From Naumovozyma dairenensis CBS 421 (Eukaryota; Ascomycota; Saccharomycetes; Saccharomycetales; Saccharomycetaceae): 64,000 nucleotides of DNA. The stretch lies in the NCBI RefSeq assembly GCF_000227115.2, contig NC_016479.1, forward strand, positions 1,114,686-1,178,685, in the 5' to 3' direction. The notes beneath the pieces were generated by a model, which did not search any database, was not told the origin of the DNA, and saw nothing but the letters and a program-made list of their open reading frames with translations. How positions within the stretch are numbered: position 1 is the first letter of the stretch; each line of letters starts with the position of its first letter. Below, piece by piece: positions 10,396-20,428 of the stretch. The position numbers and the translations under genes were made by a program.

Positions 10396-10562
10396 TTTTT
10401 ATGATGATTATATTTATCGACCGGGCGGACATATTAGTATTAATGAAGAGATAGCTTTGCATTATTATCATTCTTTTGTGTACAAATTTTTTAAAGGAAT
10501 GGTAGCTTAGCGTATTATTTCTTTGTTGAGAATTGATGATTGGTCATGAGATAGCTGATTCC
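10396..10562 (+). ncRNA. snR70: box C/D snoRNA, probably snR70
   Basis: Probable guide for 18S methylation near C1639. A perfect box C (ATGATGA, 10401-10407) and a box D (CTGA, 10555-10558) are about 155 bases apart, matching the unusually long 164-nt snR70 of S. cerevisiae. A box-C-like TTGATGA lies at 10533-10539. CCGGGCGG (10421-10428) resembles the antisense of 18S CCGCCCG, but pairing is short and has one offset base. The main support is position between snR41 and snR51 and length; the guide duplex is weak, so the identity is less certain than for its neighbours. Confidence 0.6.
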
Positions 10563-10678
10563 CAATATAAAACAAACCTTCATTTCACTTTCACTTGATG
10601 CAAGGAGTTTCATCAGAAGATGAAACTTGTTCATGGATTTTAAATATATTAAAAGATAATGAATGAGATGAGAAAGAA

Positions 10679-10774
10679 CTATATGATGATTTTTTAAATA
10701 TTCACACTGTACTAGGAGTTTAAGTACTCCAATGACTACATTAAACAAAAAACTGATTTAATGACTCTGATATC
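10679..10774 (+). ncRNA. snR51: box C/D snoRNA snR51
   Basis: Guide RNA for rRNA 2'-O-methylation. Box C is ATGATGA at 10683-10689 and box D is CTGA at 10767-10770. The antisense GATTTAATGA (10755-10764) pairs with 18S TCATTAAATC, and the fifth base upstream of box D falls on the A of that segment, consistent with Am100, the known snR51 target. An internal hairpin (GGAGT paired with ACTCC near 10715-10730) lies between the boxes. The second S. cerevisiae target (25S U2729) was not traced. It is the last member of the snR41-snR70-snR51 unit. Confidence 0.8.
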
Positions 10775-10776
10775 TA

Positions 10777-11165
10777 TTTTTTTCTCATTACATTATTTTT
10801 ATCTTTGAATTCTTGGCTTAATTTAGTAGTAATCTTCAGCTTATCCCACATTTAACAAACGCCAAATACTCACCTCAAGTATCAGCAGTAAATACAGTGA
10901 CTGGTCATCACCGTGTGACAGTTCATTGTAATCGTCGTCTGTCATCATCCATCTTCATCCATCATCTGAGTTATTTTGGTAAATTGTGTGTTACCCTGGC
11001 CACGTCACATACTATAGATGAGAAATAAAGGTACTTTTATGTTGTTAAAGCTGAAACTACTAATCATCCACAGTCTCTTATTGCCATATAATAGAAGAGC
11101 TCAAGAATAAACTAGAGTACTTATCGTTGTTGTAATATTTCAGGGAAGTTAAAGGGGATATTATT
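10777..11165. promoter_or_regulatory. snoRNA 3' end and NVJ2 promoter
   Basis: About 390 bases between snR51 and NVJ2. The T-rich tract right after snR51 may serve 3'-end formation. The rest is the NVJ2 upstream region. No further RNA or gene is apparent. Confidence 0.45.
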
Positions 11166-13703
11166 ATGCCAAGTTTGAAAACTTTCCTTTACATCTACTT
11201 GTTTGGTGGTGTCACATTTATTCCATTACTTCTAGTGTCTGCGTACTACCTTTATGTCCAATTACAAAAATTAGAAAATAAAGGCAAAGCTACCACGGCA
11301 TCTTCAAAAGATAACGACAGTCTCTTATTAGTATCTGATATTGATCCTGATTTTAAAGCTGGCGCCTTAGAAGATGAAAAGGGTGTAAAAGTATTCAAGA
11401 GAGGTTGGATTACTGTGACAAACCAATACTATTTACATGCTTCTGAATTGGCCACCTCAAACAATGATGATGCCACCACCACTACATCAGTATCTTCTTC
11501 AACGGCAACTGCTGCGAACAATAAAGTGAACGAAACTCAATTGCTCTCAAGGGCACAATTGAAAAAGAAACATAAATTTTATGCAGTCTTGAAACATGGG
11601 AATTTATTTCTTTACAAAGATGATGAACCAAAGAGTAATTTAATTCATGCCATAGCATTGGTAGGTACGTTCGTAACAATTTGGCCTCGTGATCCAAAGC
11701 AAGAAATGTTAGATGCTTCATTATTCACCAAGAAAACATGTATAGCATTATTTAAGAATAATATAGCCGCATTTTCTCCCCAAGAAAACACTTTACAATT
11801 TAAGGCAATAAATTCAACTCCAACTTCAACACCTACAGCTGATCAATTTTATCTGTATTTTGAAAATAATTCTGATAAAGAAGATTGGTATTTCCAATTG
11901 ATTAATGCAACGAAAATGTCGGCTGTGCCACCTCCATTATCATCTGAAAATAAACCTATCGATTTAACCACAACTACCATGCATTCTTTATTGAATCCAA
12001 GCATTTCGGCTGATCCGGCTCATTTGAAAACTAGAGATTCTCTATATCTAATTCAAACTTTGCATTCCACTGAGGGTCAATTGACTACTAAATGGTTTAA
12101 CGCTTTAATCGGTAGATTATTTTTATCCCTCCAGAGAACTGATTCATTAAATAAAGCACTTTTAGAGAAAATAGACAAAAAATTAACAAAGATAAATAAG
12201 CCTGGATTTCTAGATGATTTCGTTATTGAACAAGTTGACGTGGGGACAAGTGCACCATTCGTAACCAATCCATCCTTACGTGAAATTTCCACAGAGGGGT
12301 TAACTAAAATTGCGTTCGATTTACAATACAGAGGTAATTTATCCATTATCATTTCCACTAAAGTTAACATTAACTTGGGTTCCAGATTTAAGACAAGAGA
12401 GGTTTCTTTGAAATTATCTATCAAAGTGAAAGAAATATCTGGTCCTATGCTGGTATTGATCAAACCACCTCCCTCAAATAGAATCTGGTACGCATTTGAA
12501 ACTGAACCTATAATGGATTTGGAAATTGAACCTGTTGTTAGTTCAAGTAAGTTGAATTATAACATGATTACAAACGTTATTAAGGGGAAATTTGCTGAAG
12601 CCATTAAAGAATCTCTAGTTGTACCATTCATGGATGATTTAGTGTTTTTCGATACCGGAGATGAAATCTTTAGAGGTGGGATTTGGGAAAAACACATAGT
12701 CTCCACGTGGAATCCTGACGATAAGAAAATACAATCTCCTTCAAGGGAAAATACAAAAAACTCATATGACACCACTACGTCACATGAGAAAAAGGATGAA
12801 GAAATAGATGAAAAAGATATAGATTCCGAATCTCAACTTTCAGGAAAGAATCATTCTGCTGTGGAATCATTAAGAAAATCATTGGATACTCGTGATTCAC
12901 ATCTTAAAGCAAATATTAAGAAAGTTTTAAGACATAATTCTACGAGAGATCTTGATGGCACTCCTAACAGTACTTCAGTAAGTGAATCTCACTCGATAAC
13001 AAGCGAACAGGAAACTACTCCTGTCACTGGAACAAAATCAAAACAGTATATCAAGACTTCTTTCAAAAAAATTGGAAAATGGTACAGTGAAAAAGTTAAT
13101 AATTTGAATGAAGATGACAATAATGAGCAATCAAATCTCATAACTGAAAATGACTCTACAAGTCAAAGTGAAGCAAATACTAAACTACAAACTCCTAAAA
13201 TGATTTCTAATAGAAGACGGGTCCCCCCAAAACCAGCCGTTCCACCTTATCAGCCACCAACTACGGATAATACTGATATTACTAATTCTAGCCAAACTGT
13301 ACCTAAGATAGGAGAACCTTCTACTACCACTAGATTACCTTCATCGTCTTCAACAGCATCAGATATGGTTGGTCAGCAGCATGGTGGCCCTAACAAATCG
13401 ATCGATTCAACTTCAATTACTACATCACCAGTAATCAACGCAACAGAAATGTTTGCTAACAAGGAACAATCCTTTGACAAAAAAAATCCAGGCATTGATC
13501 CATATCATCATACTAAAATGAATTTTGCTTCGGTCAATACGACAAGTAATTTCTCTACGAAGATAAAGTCACATCCACCAAATTTGTCAACTAGTCATAC
13601 ACAACCAAATTTAAACCATGCTGAAGGGTTTGTTAAGACAAATATTTCTAGTGAGATTCCTCAAAATTTGTTCGATAGGGAAGAACTAGATGATTCAAAT
13701 TAA
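11166..13703 (+). CDS. NVJ2: SMP-domain ER contact-site protein Nvj2
   Basis: Lipid-transfer protein of ER contact sites: nucleus-vacuole junctions, and ER-Golgi contacts under ceramide stress. The 845-residue product (770 in S. cerevisiae, YPR091C) has an N-terminal membrane segment (about residues 6-29). A PH-like region around 135-250 contains KHGNLFLYKDDE. The SMP lipid-binding domain spans about 290-505 (SLYLIQTLHSTEG to FDTGDEIFRGGIWEKH). A long disordered tail contains the proline motif RVPPKPAVPPYQPP near residue 683. Start and order of domains match the family. It converges with the Dilute-domain gene 239 bases away. Confidence 0.92.
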   Translation: MPSLKTFLYIYLFGGVTFIPLLLVSAYYLYVQLQKLENKGKATTASSKDNDSLLLVSDIDPDFKAGALEDEKGVKVFKRGWITVTNQYYLHASELATSNNDDATTTTSVSSSTATAANNKVNETQLLSRAQLKKKHKFYAVLKHGNLFLYKDDEPKSNLIHAIALVGTFVTIWPRDPKQEMLDASLFTKKTCIALFKNNIAAFSPQENTLQFKAINSTPTSTPTADQFYLYFENNSDKEDWYFQLINATKMSAVPPPLSSENKPIDLTTTTMHSLLNPSISADPAHLKTRDSLYLIQTLHSTEGQLTTKWFNALIGRLFLSLQRTDSLNKALLEKIDKKLTKINKPGFLDDFVIEQVDVGTSAPFVTNPSLREISTEGLTKIAFDLQYRGNLSIIISTKVNINLGSRFKTREVSLKLSIKVKEISGPMLVLIKPPPSNRIWYAFETEPIMDLEIEPVVSSSKLNYNMITNVIKGKFAEAIKESLVVPFMDDLVFFDTGDEIFRGGIWEKHIVSTWNPDDKKIQSPSRENTKNSYDTTTSHEKKDEEIDEKDIDSESQLSGKNHSAVESLRKSLDTRDSHLKANIKKVLRHNSTRDLDGTPNSTSVSESHSITSEQETTPVTGTKSKQYIKTSFKKIGKWYSEKVNNLNEDDNNEQSNLITENDSTSQSEANTKLQTPKMISNRRRVPPKPAVPPYQPPTTDNTDITNSSQTVPKIGEPSTTTRLPSSSSTASDMVGQQHGGPNKSIDSTSITTSPVINATEMFANKEQSFDKKNPGIDPYHHTKMNFASVNTTSNFSTKIKSHPPNLSTSHTQPNLNHAEGFVKTNISSEIPQNLFDREELDDSN

Positions 13704-13942
13704 AATAACCATAAGCAATCCAACTCTTTCTATATAATCTAGTTTAATTTCACGATATAAATCTATAAAAGAAAAATGTATTTTAATGTTCAAGTATTAA
13801 TAACATGACATATTTTCTTTTCATTGTATAAAAGGCCCAGATTTGTTTAAATTTCATAATAATCATAACAAAATAAATAAAAAATAGATAATATATATAT
13901 ATAAAGGTCTAAGGAAAAAATAAAATATAAGCCACAGTTCTA

Positions 13943-16720
13943 TCACCAAGGATTTTCCTCAATCTCATCGTTGGCAGCCCAAATAGGTTTTTGAACAATT
14001 GCTGAAGGAGCATCAAATTCAGTGAAAAACATATCACCAGATGTTTGTTCCTCACCTTCCCTTTCCTTTTCTCCAACGTCTTTCTCATTCTCATTCTCAT
14101 TCTCGCCTTGATTCTCCTGTTCCTCCGTTTGGTCTATCGGTTCCGTGAAATCATGCCCATTCCTTCGTTTCTTATAGTTCTCATCATGAATCTCCCATAC
14201 ATCATCTTGAATCTCGACAGGCAATAGGGGCAAGAATGAGTACGCATCCTCCGATTTACAATACAAATCAGTCAATTCAGGAACAGTGGGTAACGCCAAC
14301 ATAGGGATTTGCCTTTCCTGTAAATAAACGTTTTGCTTCCCTACCAGTTTCAATTGGGCATTAATTTTCTTTTTCAATTTAGAACTAAATTTATGTTCAT
14401 TGATTTCATAATTATATTTTTCCAAAATTTTCAATAATTGAGATGGTGATAACGTGGGTAACAATTTCAAAGTGGAATCTAATGATTCTTCAGAGTCTAT
14501 CGTGGTGGCCACTTGTAACCATTGTAATAATTCAAAAACTGGTTCTAAATGAATTTGGGATATTCTATGGAATGTTTGATAATAAAACAATGAATTTGTC
14601 ATATCATGGATGGGCGATTTAGTTGGTTCTTTGTGGCCTTTCAATGGTGGATCATTTATTGGTTTATATGTGGCAATGTTGTTCAAATCAGACGGTGGTG
14701 TTGAAAGATCTATTGATCCAACGTCATAAATTAATGTATATGGGAATCTTTCCCACATAAAATCATCAATTAATCTTGGCTTTGGGACTAAAGAGTCATT
14801 GTTTTTAATCCATGCTTCTAATGCTGATAGATTTAATCTAATTTGAATAGCGTGTGCTCTTGATAAGATTTTTTTCCTTCTATCTTTCAAGATTTTATTG
14901 AATAAACTTGTTGAAAACCAACTCATCGCTAGAGAAAGACATTGTTGTTGGAAAAGTGGATGTATTTGATGTAAAGAAAGTACGTATGTTAATGCACCAA
15001 ATATTTGAACCATTTTCAATGGCGATGGCTTCATTTGCTCTTCTAAGGACGGTGGGTATAAGTGTTTTAAAATTTCTGTATCATAATACAAGACTGAATC
15101 ATCATCATCATTTATCGTATCTTGATCGTTTTTATTGTTATCACTATTATCGTTATTAGTATTGTCATCAAGTTCTGTAGGTTCATTTGACAATGATTTT
15201 CTAATGCCATGTTGAAGTTTCTCTAGTTTTTCTTGTTTTCTTTTCTCTTCCATACGATGTAATTTAGCTTGCTTCCGCTTCTTAAAGAAATTCCAATCTC
15301 TTTTATATAATGTTTGTTTAACGTCTTTTATAGTGGTGTATGATAATAAAGTTGGTTCAATTAATGCATTCAATCTCGAATGTATGGATGAAGTCAATTC
15401 TAACATCAATGAATGTAGTGCGCCAGTTAATTCTGATAATACTGGAGGATGGTTTTTGAAAAACCCATCGTCTCTACAAAGATAATAATAAAGGAAAGAT
15501 AGTGTTCCGAACCAATACGATTGTTGAATGATATCACCATTTGAAGTTATAGATTTCTCGTTTTCTAACGATTTAGATTTCTTCTTGATTGAAGTTGTGT
15601 TTGTGTTTGTGGTAGTATTGTCTGCATTTGCTGGTGGATTTTCTGCAATTGGTGATGTATCACTATCTTTTGATACTGTAGATATTATTCTTGTCAGTGA
15701 TAAATGAATCAATGATTCTACTAATGGTTTAGATTTTTTCTTGTGATCTGCGTATCTAATACATTGGAACAATAATGAAGCGGGATACGTTGTTAAATGA
15801 GGATATTTCCTGGGTAAGGATTCTAGAAGATCTAATATTTGAGGAATATCATAATCTGAGAACTCTAGATATTGATATTGGACCAATTTTGTGAAATCAA
15901 ATGATTCTATTAAGGAGTCGATGTTATTGCTAGTAGTTTGATTGTTATTATCAATGGTATTCACAGAGTCCTGTGCTGAGGTAAATAAAAGATCATGTTC
16001 ATTCTTATTAGTTGCAGATGCTAAAGATAAACCTGCTACTTGTAAATCAATATTATCAACTGCAAAAGGGTCGTCATCGAAAGTGGACAAGTTATTGGCA
16101 TCATTATTATCGTTGATTGCCGCTTTGTCACTCTTTTTAGTTTCACGATATTGTAGCATATTATTTTGTTCTAAATAATCGTGGATAGGAGAATCTGGAG
16201 TAATAAGATCCCAAGCTTGCAAACCATCTTTATTCACTGCATTGAAATTAATGTTTTCATGATAATTAAATAATTCCAAGCAACATTCTTTCCTTTGTAA
16301 AGTGAAAGCCCACATCAATGGTGTATATCCCATAATATCGTCTTTCAAATTAAGATCCATAGGAGTCTTAGCATTTGATGCAAAATCATGTAATAATTCA
16401 ATATATGATGGTCTATTGAAAGCGATAATATAATGTATCAGAGCCATACCTGTCAAAGATTTATCATTGATATCATACAATGGAGCGACTAGCTGTTTAA
16501 AAGTACTAAATTCCTCTGAAGTGTCCTCATCACAAATTAATTGAATAAGTTCTATCAAATTTGCCTGTTCATTCTTGGTATCATTTAGAGGTACGTTTGG
16601 TAATTTCTTTAAGGTAGATTTTATCAAAGATAATTTGTCGATAGAACTTATGCTGGGTGCCAATGATTTTGATTTCTCTAGGACTTGATCACCCAAGGAA
16701 CTGTTCCAGATAGAATCCAT
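13943..16720 (-). CDS. ankyrin and Dilute-domain protein (YPR089W family)
   Basis: Orthologue of S. cerevisiae YPR089W (888 residues; 925 here), a poorly characterised protein reported to associate with ergosterol-synthesis enzymes. Ankyrin-like repeats lie around residues 80-190 (ALIHYIIAFNRPSYIELL, GYTPLMWAFTLQRKECCLELF). A central Asn/Asp-rich linker follows. The C-terminal half resembles the Dilute (DIL) globular domain (about residues 540-800). The protein ends EIEENPW. A Glu/Gln-rich low-complexity segment (ENENEKDVGEKEREGEE) is just before the end. It is divergent from SHE3 over 257 bases. Synteny and overall sequence support the assignment; no enzymatic function is evident. Confidence 0.85.
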   Translation of the reverse strand: MDSIWNSSLGDQVLEKSKSLAPSISSIDKLSLIKSTLKKLPNVPLNDTKNEQANLIELIQLICDEDTSEEFSTFKQLVAPLYDINDKSLTGMALIHYIIAFNRPSYIELLHDFASNAKTPMDLNLKDDIMGYTPLMWAFTLQRKECCLELFNYHENINFNAVNKDGLQAWDLITPDSPIHDYLEQNNMLQYRETKKSDKAAINDNNDANNLSTFDDDPFAVDNIDLQVAGLSLASATNKNEHDLLFTSAQDSVNTIDNNNQTTSNNIDSLIESFDFTKLVQYQYLEFSDYDIPQILDLLESLPRKYPHLTTYPASLLFQCIRYADHKKKSKPLVESLIHLSLTRIISTVSKDSDTSPIAENPPANADNTTTNTNTTSIKKKSKSLENEKSITSNGDIIQQSYWFGTLSFLYYYLCRDDGFFKNHPPVLSELTGALHSLMLELTSSIHSRLNALIEPTLLSYTTIKDVKQTLYKRDWNFFKKRKQAKLHRMEEKRKQEKLEKLQHGIRKSLSNEPTELDDNTNNDNSDNNKNDQDTINDDDDSVLYYDTEILKHLYPPSLEEQMKPSPLKMVQIFGALTYVLSLHQIHPLFQQQCLSLAMSWFSTSLFNKILKDRRKKILSRAHAIQIRLNLSALEAWIKNNDSLVPKPRLIDDFMWERFPYTLIYDVGSIDLSTPPSDLNNIATYKPINDPPLKGHKEPTKSPIHDMTNSLFYYQTFHRISQIHLEPVFELLQWLQVATTIDSEESLDSTLKLLPTLSPSQLLKILEKYNYEINEHKFSSKLKKKINAQLKLVGKQNVYLQERQIPMLALPTVPELTDLYCKSEDAYSFLPLLPVEIQDDVWEIHDENYKKRRNGHDFTEPIDQTEEQENQGENENENEKDVGEKEREGEEQTSGDMFFTEFDAPSAIVQKPIWAANDEIEENPW

Positions 16721-16977
16721 GTTACAAGTTGTAATAATCTGTTATCGCTCGCTTGAAAAGAGGATCACAGACCCACACTAATAAAACTGATTAAAATTGG
16801 TGGGCTAAGTTTAGCAGCAGGATCTCCTTCAATATATCGTCCCAGGATCAAATACTTGTCTCTTTAATCCTGTTCGTATAGTATTGTTGTTCATTTGAAT
16901 GGTATTGAATATTCCATCTTGAAAAGTTTTCGGACATGTAAAGAAGAAGTGACACGTTAAAGAAACAACAACAAGTA

Positions 16978-18384
16978 ATGAATGCTATAAGACAAACACA
17001 ACTCAAGACAAACCAAGAGAAGTTGGTATCAATTCGTGGAGAGAAGTATACAGTAGGATTATATAGATATACGCCAACAATGAGCAACGGGAATCCCACT
17101 ACTGCAGAGTTTACGTTTGAGTCTACAGGGTTTTTGTCACCCATTAAGCAACAAACTCACACTCAACAATCACATATGATGGATCTACAAATGGGCACGC
17201 CATTGGGTTATAACCATCCCATGAGCAGTAGTAATGGTACTGGCATTGGTAATGGAAATGCCAACGGGAATGGAGGGTCCCCATTGAAACTGCAAATACA
17301 CAATGACGCTCCAATGTCAACATCAACTTCAACGTCACCGTCACAAATACCGAATGGCTCCTCTTCAACAAGAATTATTGAAACGTTACATGATAAAGTT
17401 GATGATTTGACAAAGACTAACATTCAGTTGACGTTACAATCTCAAAACCTTTTAGGTAAATTGGAGAATTATCAATCGCGATCTACCAAGTTGAATGAAT
17501 CTTTATCTGTATTGAAACATGAACATGATAATTTAACATCAATGATAAATAGGAAACAAAGAAAATTAAATGATATTGAAAATGAATTAGAGAAATTACA
17601 ACAAAATTATGAGAAAATTCATACGGAAAATGATTCATCATCATCTAAATATGATGATTTTGATCAAGTGGAGAAAAATTTACAATCAGAAATTGAAAAT
17701 TTACAAACTCAATACGATAGTTTATTACAATCACAAATACATTATAAAGATCATTATTCTATGGAATTAAATTCTATAATATCACAAATAAATGAATTGA
17801 AATCGAAAAGGAAAGAACAACTTCAAAATCAATTAAATAAGGAATCCAATAAATTACAACAACTTCATGATATAATAAACAAGATAACTAGCATTGAGAG
17901 CGGTCATTCAATGGGTGTTGATGCGATGACAAAACAAACATATAAAAATTTGCAACAACAATATACAGATGCTATTGCGAAATTATCATTAAACTCATGG
18001 GTTCTCATATATCAACAAAGTAAGAATTCACTTTTACATTTCAATAATAGTAAATATTTGAATCAACTTCAAGTTGCATTACCACAAGATTGCCGAGATA
18101 TAATGAATGATCCAATATTGGTTGATTTGGAAACTCACTTAACAAAATCGTCACCTATTATTAAATCGAGAAACCTTTCACCAAACGTCGGTAATAGTAG
18201 TAGTAATAATGCTAACCAATCTCATAAGAGAAGATCATTTTATGGTGCTGGTGGAACTCTTAGTGCATCGGGGTTGGGTATATTGCCAGGTACTGTTAAG
18301 AGAAATGGTAACATGACCAATAATGGTGGTTCAAGTAGAAATTTGCGAGAAAGTAGTAATAACATAAGTATAAGTAATAAATGA
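16978..18384 (+). CDS. SHE3: mRNA-transport adaptor She3
   Basis: Adaptor that links the type V myosin Myo4 to She2-bound mRNAs (ASH1 and others) for transport to the bud; it also acts in cortical ER inheritance. The ORF encodes 468 residues (425 in S. cerevisiae, YBR130C). It has a disordered Gly/Asn/Ser-rich N-terminus, a long coiled coil (about residues 135-330, starting RIIETLHDKVDDLTKTNIQL) and the conserved KRRSFYGAG motif near residue 416 in the RNA/She2-binding tail. A second in-frame ATG at 17080 (MSNGNP) would remove 34 residues and is closer to the usual N-terminus, so the start is uncertain. It sits among YPR-derived genes, whereas S. cerevisiae keeps it on the YBR sister segment. 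Confidence 0.85.
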   Translation: MNAIRQTQLKTNQEKLVSIRGEKYTVGLYRYTPTMSNGNPTTAEFTFESTGFLSPIKQQTHTQQSHMMDLQMGTPLGYNHPMSSSNGTGIGNGNANGNGGSPLKLQIHNDAPMSTSTSTSPSQIPNGSSSTRIIETLHDKVDDLTKTNIQLTLQSQNLLGKLENYQSRSTKLNESLSVLKHEHDNLTSMINRKQRKLNDIENELEKLQQNYEKIHTENDSSSSKYDDFDQVEKNLQSEIENLQTQYDSLLQSQIHYKDHYSMELNSIISQINELKSKRKEQLQNQLNKESNKLQQLHDIINKITSIESGHSMGVDAMTKQTYKNLQQQYTDAIAKLSLNSWVLIYQQSKNSLLHFNNSKYLNQLQVALPQDCRDIMNDPILVDLETHLTKSSPIIKSRNLSPNVGNSSSNNANQSHKRRSFYGAGGTLSASGLGILPGTVKRNGNMTNNGGSSRNLRESSNNISISNK

Positions 18385-18642
18385 ATAAAGGAACGAACGA
18401 TATACAAACAATATGTAGAACTTTTTTTAATATAATGAAATAATATAAAAAGTTTATATATAGAATACCTTTTATGTATGCAAGAGATCTATTGCCAATC
18501 TTTCTCTGTGGTGTCTATTTTCTGTCACTTCTAAAGTATAAAGTAACATTCGAGATAAAAGAATATCTTCTGAAAATAAATAGTTGACTAAAAAAAGTGG
18601 GAAGGAAGCAGACAGGAGAAGAATATCCTCCCATGATATGAG

Positions 18643-20304
18643 ATGCTAGGAACGAAGTTACAATTACCAACGTATACATTACGATCCCATACCAATCCGG
18701 TAACATGTTTAGCATTGATACCGAATAATCGTGACCCATCGCTAATACCACCAAATTTGATCTCTGGTGATAGTAAAGGACAATTAATCATATGGGATTT
18801 GATAACCAGAAGACCAATATATCACTTCCAAGAATGTCCAAAGGGTCAAATTGTATTTATACAAATATTAGAATCTGCTACTCTACCAATAGTTGGTCGC
18901 CGAAATACGACATTGATTGCAATCCTGTCTAAGGATCATAAATTACGTATTTACTCCTACGATCATATGTTCAATGGGAGTCAGAATAATATTCGTTGTG
19001 AATTAAGGTTTCATGTTCCTATAAATACACTGAATTTTGCCAATTTTACCATCAAACCGATGTCATTTAATGATAATCATGAGAACGAATGTGACGAAGA
19101 AGAATGGTTCCAATTATATTGTTGTAATACACAAGATTCAGAATGTATTGATGTCTATAAGTTTAAATTAGATGAATTACATTCTTTGAAAAGACAAGTT
19201 AATGCATTAAATTTGTATCCTTTAATCATCGACCTAATTAAGATTGCTACTACTACTACTACTACAACAACAAATGATAAAACCGTTAAGATAAAGAGTC
19301 TTGATAAATTGGGGATTATAATGAAATTTGTGATTAATCCAAAGAATAATGTGATATATATTGGGTTTGAAAGTGGGTTTGTCATTGGTATAAAAGTTTA
19401 TGACAGGTTACAAGTCAGAAGGAACGATGACAGTGGCCATATTCAATCATCTCCAAATGCTATTGGGAAACATGTTCGCACTACTAATGTTAATGATAGT
19501 AGTGGCAGTGGATTAAGTAAGTTATTAAAGCAGGCACAACCTGAGAAGACTCAGCCAACATTGTCTTTAGCAAATGACCAATCGGTGAAAACATATCAAG
19601 ATATCATCGAAATTGTTTATGTATCATCATTCCATTACCCAAATCCAATTTTAGATTTAGAAATTAAAAATGATATTTTATTAAGTTCATCCACAACGGG
19701 ACAACTAGGAATACATAATGTTTCGAATTTAGCAATGAATAATGACACAACATTAGACTCTAGTGAATATCGTTTATCAAAGTATAAGGATATGAATATA
19801 ATACGAAGAAATAACTTACAAATAAATAATAGTAATGACAATGCCGATTCAATTGACATTAAGACAACGAATATAAACCATATTCAACAGTTAAATGATT
19901 TTTTATTAATAAGTAATTGGAAAGGTGAAACCTTAGTCGGTTCATCATCACGAGTAATAAAGGGTGAAGCTTTTGAATCATTAGTTAATTTTTCTAAAGT
20001 GAAAAGTACTGTCAAGATCATTGATTCATCTAAAGGAAGTTTACAAAATACGAGTAATGAAGATAGGAAGGAACCTAAATTTTGTAAGATTGGTTGTATG
20101 ATTGGAATCTCATCGTTGCCCGCTGTAGAGAATGGAAATAGATTGACCTCGCCATCTTCATTAACACCATCATCGTCCGTATCATTAAATGTGGGTCAGA
20201 TGAGAAGAATTACAAAATTTAATAATTCGTCATGGTGTTTTATCGGTTATGATGATGGATCCATTGCATTGCATGAATTACTGAAAGACAAGTTAATTAA
20301 ATAA
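18643..20304 (+). CDS. ASA1: ASTRA complex WD-repeat subunit Asa1
   Basis: WD-repeat subunit of the ASTRA complex (with Tra1, Rvb1/2, Tti1/Tti2 and others), involved in PIKK protein maturation and chromatin functions. It opens with a classic WD blade (LRSHTNPVTCLALIPN, then SGDSKGQLIIWDL) at residues 11-50. Later blades include IYIGFESGFVIGIKVYD and the terminal FIGYDDGSIALHELL. The 553 residues exceed the 443 of S. cerevisiae Asa1 (YPR085C); the extra length is mainly Asn/Ser-rich linkers and a Thr run near residue 204. It is head-to-tail with SHE3 and convergent with the next gene 124 bases away. Confidence 0.88.
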   Translation: MLGTKLQLPTYTLRSHTNPVTCLALIPNNRDPSLIPPNLISGDSKGQLIIWDLITRRPIYHFQECPKGQIVFIQILESATLPIVGRRNTTLIAILSKDHKLRIYSYDHMFNGSQNNIRCELRFHVPINTLNFANFTIKPMSFNDNHENECDEEEWFQLYCCNTQDSECIDVYKFKLDELHSLKRQVNALNLYPLIIDLIKIATTTTTTTTNDKTVKIKSLDKLGIIMKFVINPKNNVIYIGFESGFVIGIKVYDRLQVRRNDDSGHIQSSPNAIGKHVRTTNVNDSSGSGLSKLLKQAQPEKTQPTLSLANDQSVKTYQDIIEIVYVSSFHYPNPILDLEIKNDILLSSSTTGQLGIHNVSNLAMNNDTTLDSSEYRLSKYKDMNIIRRNNLQINNSNDNADSIDIKTTNINHIQQLNDFLLISNWKGETLVGSSSRVIKGEAFESLVNFSKVKSTVKIIDSSKGSLQNTSNEDRKEPKFCKIGCMIGISSLPAVENGNRLTSPSSLTPSSSVSLNVGQMRRITKFNNSSWCFIGYDDGSIALHELLKDKLIK

Positions 20305-20428
20305 TTTTGTTAGGTAAGATGTTTATATCCCTCAACAAAAAAAATACACGCTTTCTTTATATTTTAGATGAAAAAATCTATAACGTCTATAGAAAAATAT
20401 GAATGTTCTGCAGAAAGAATAAGTTACA

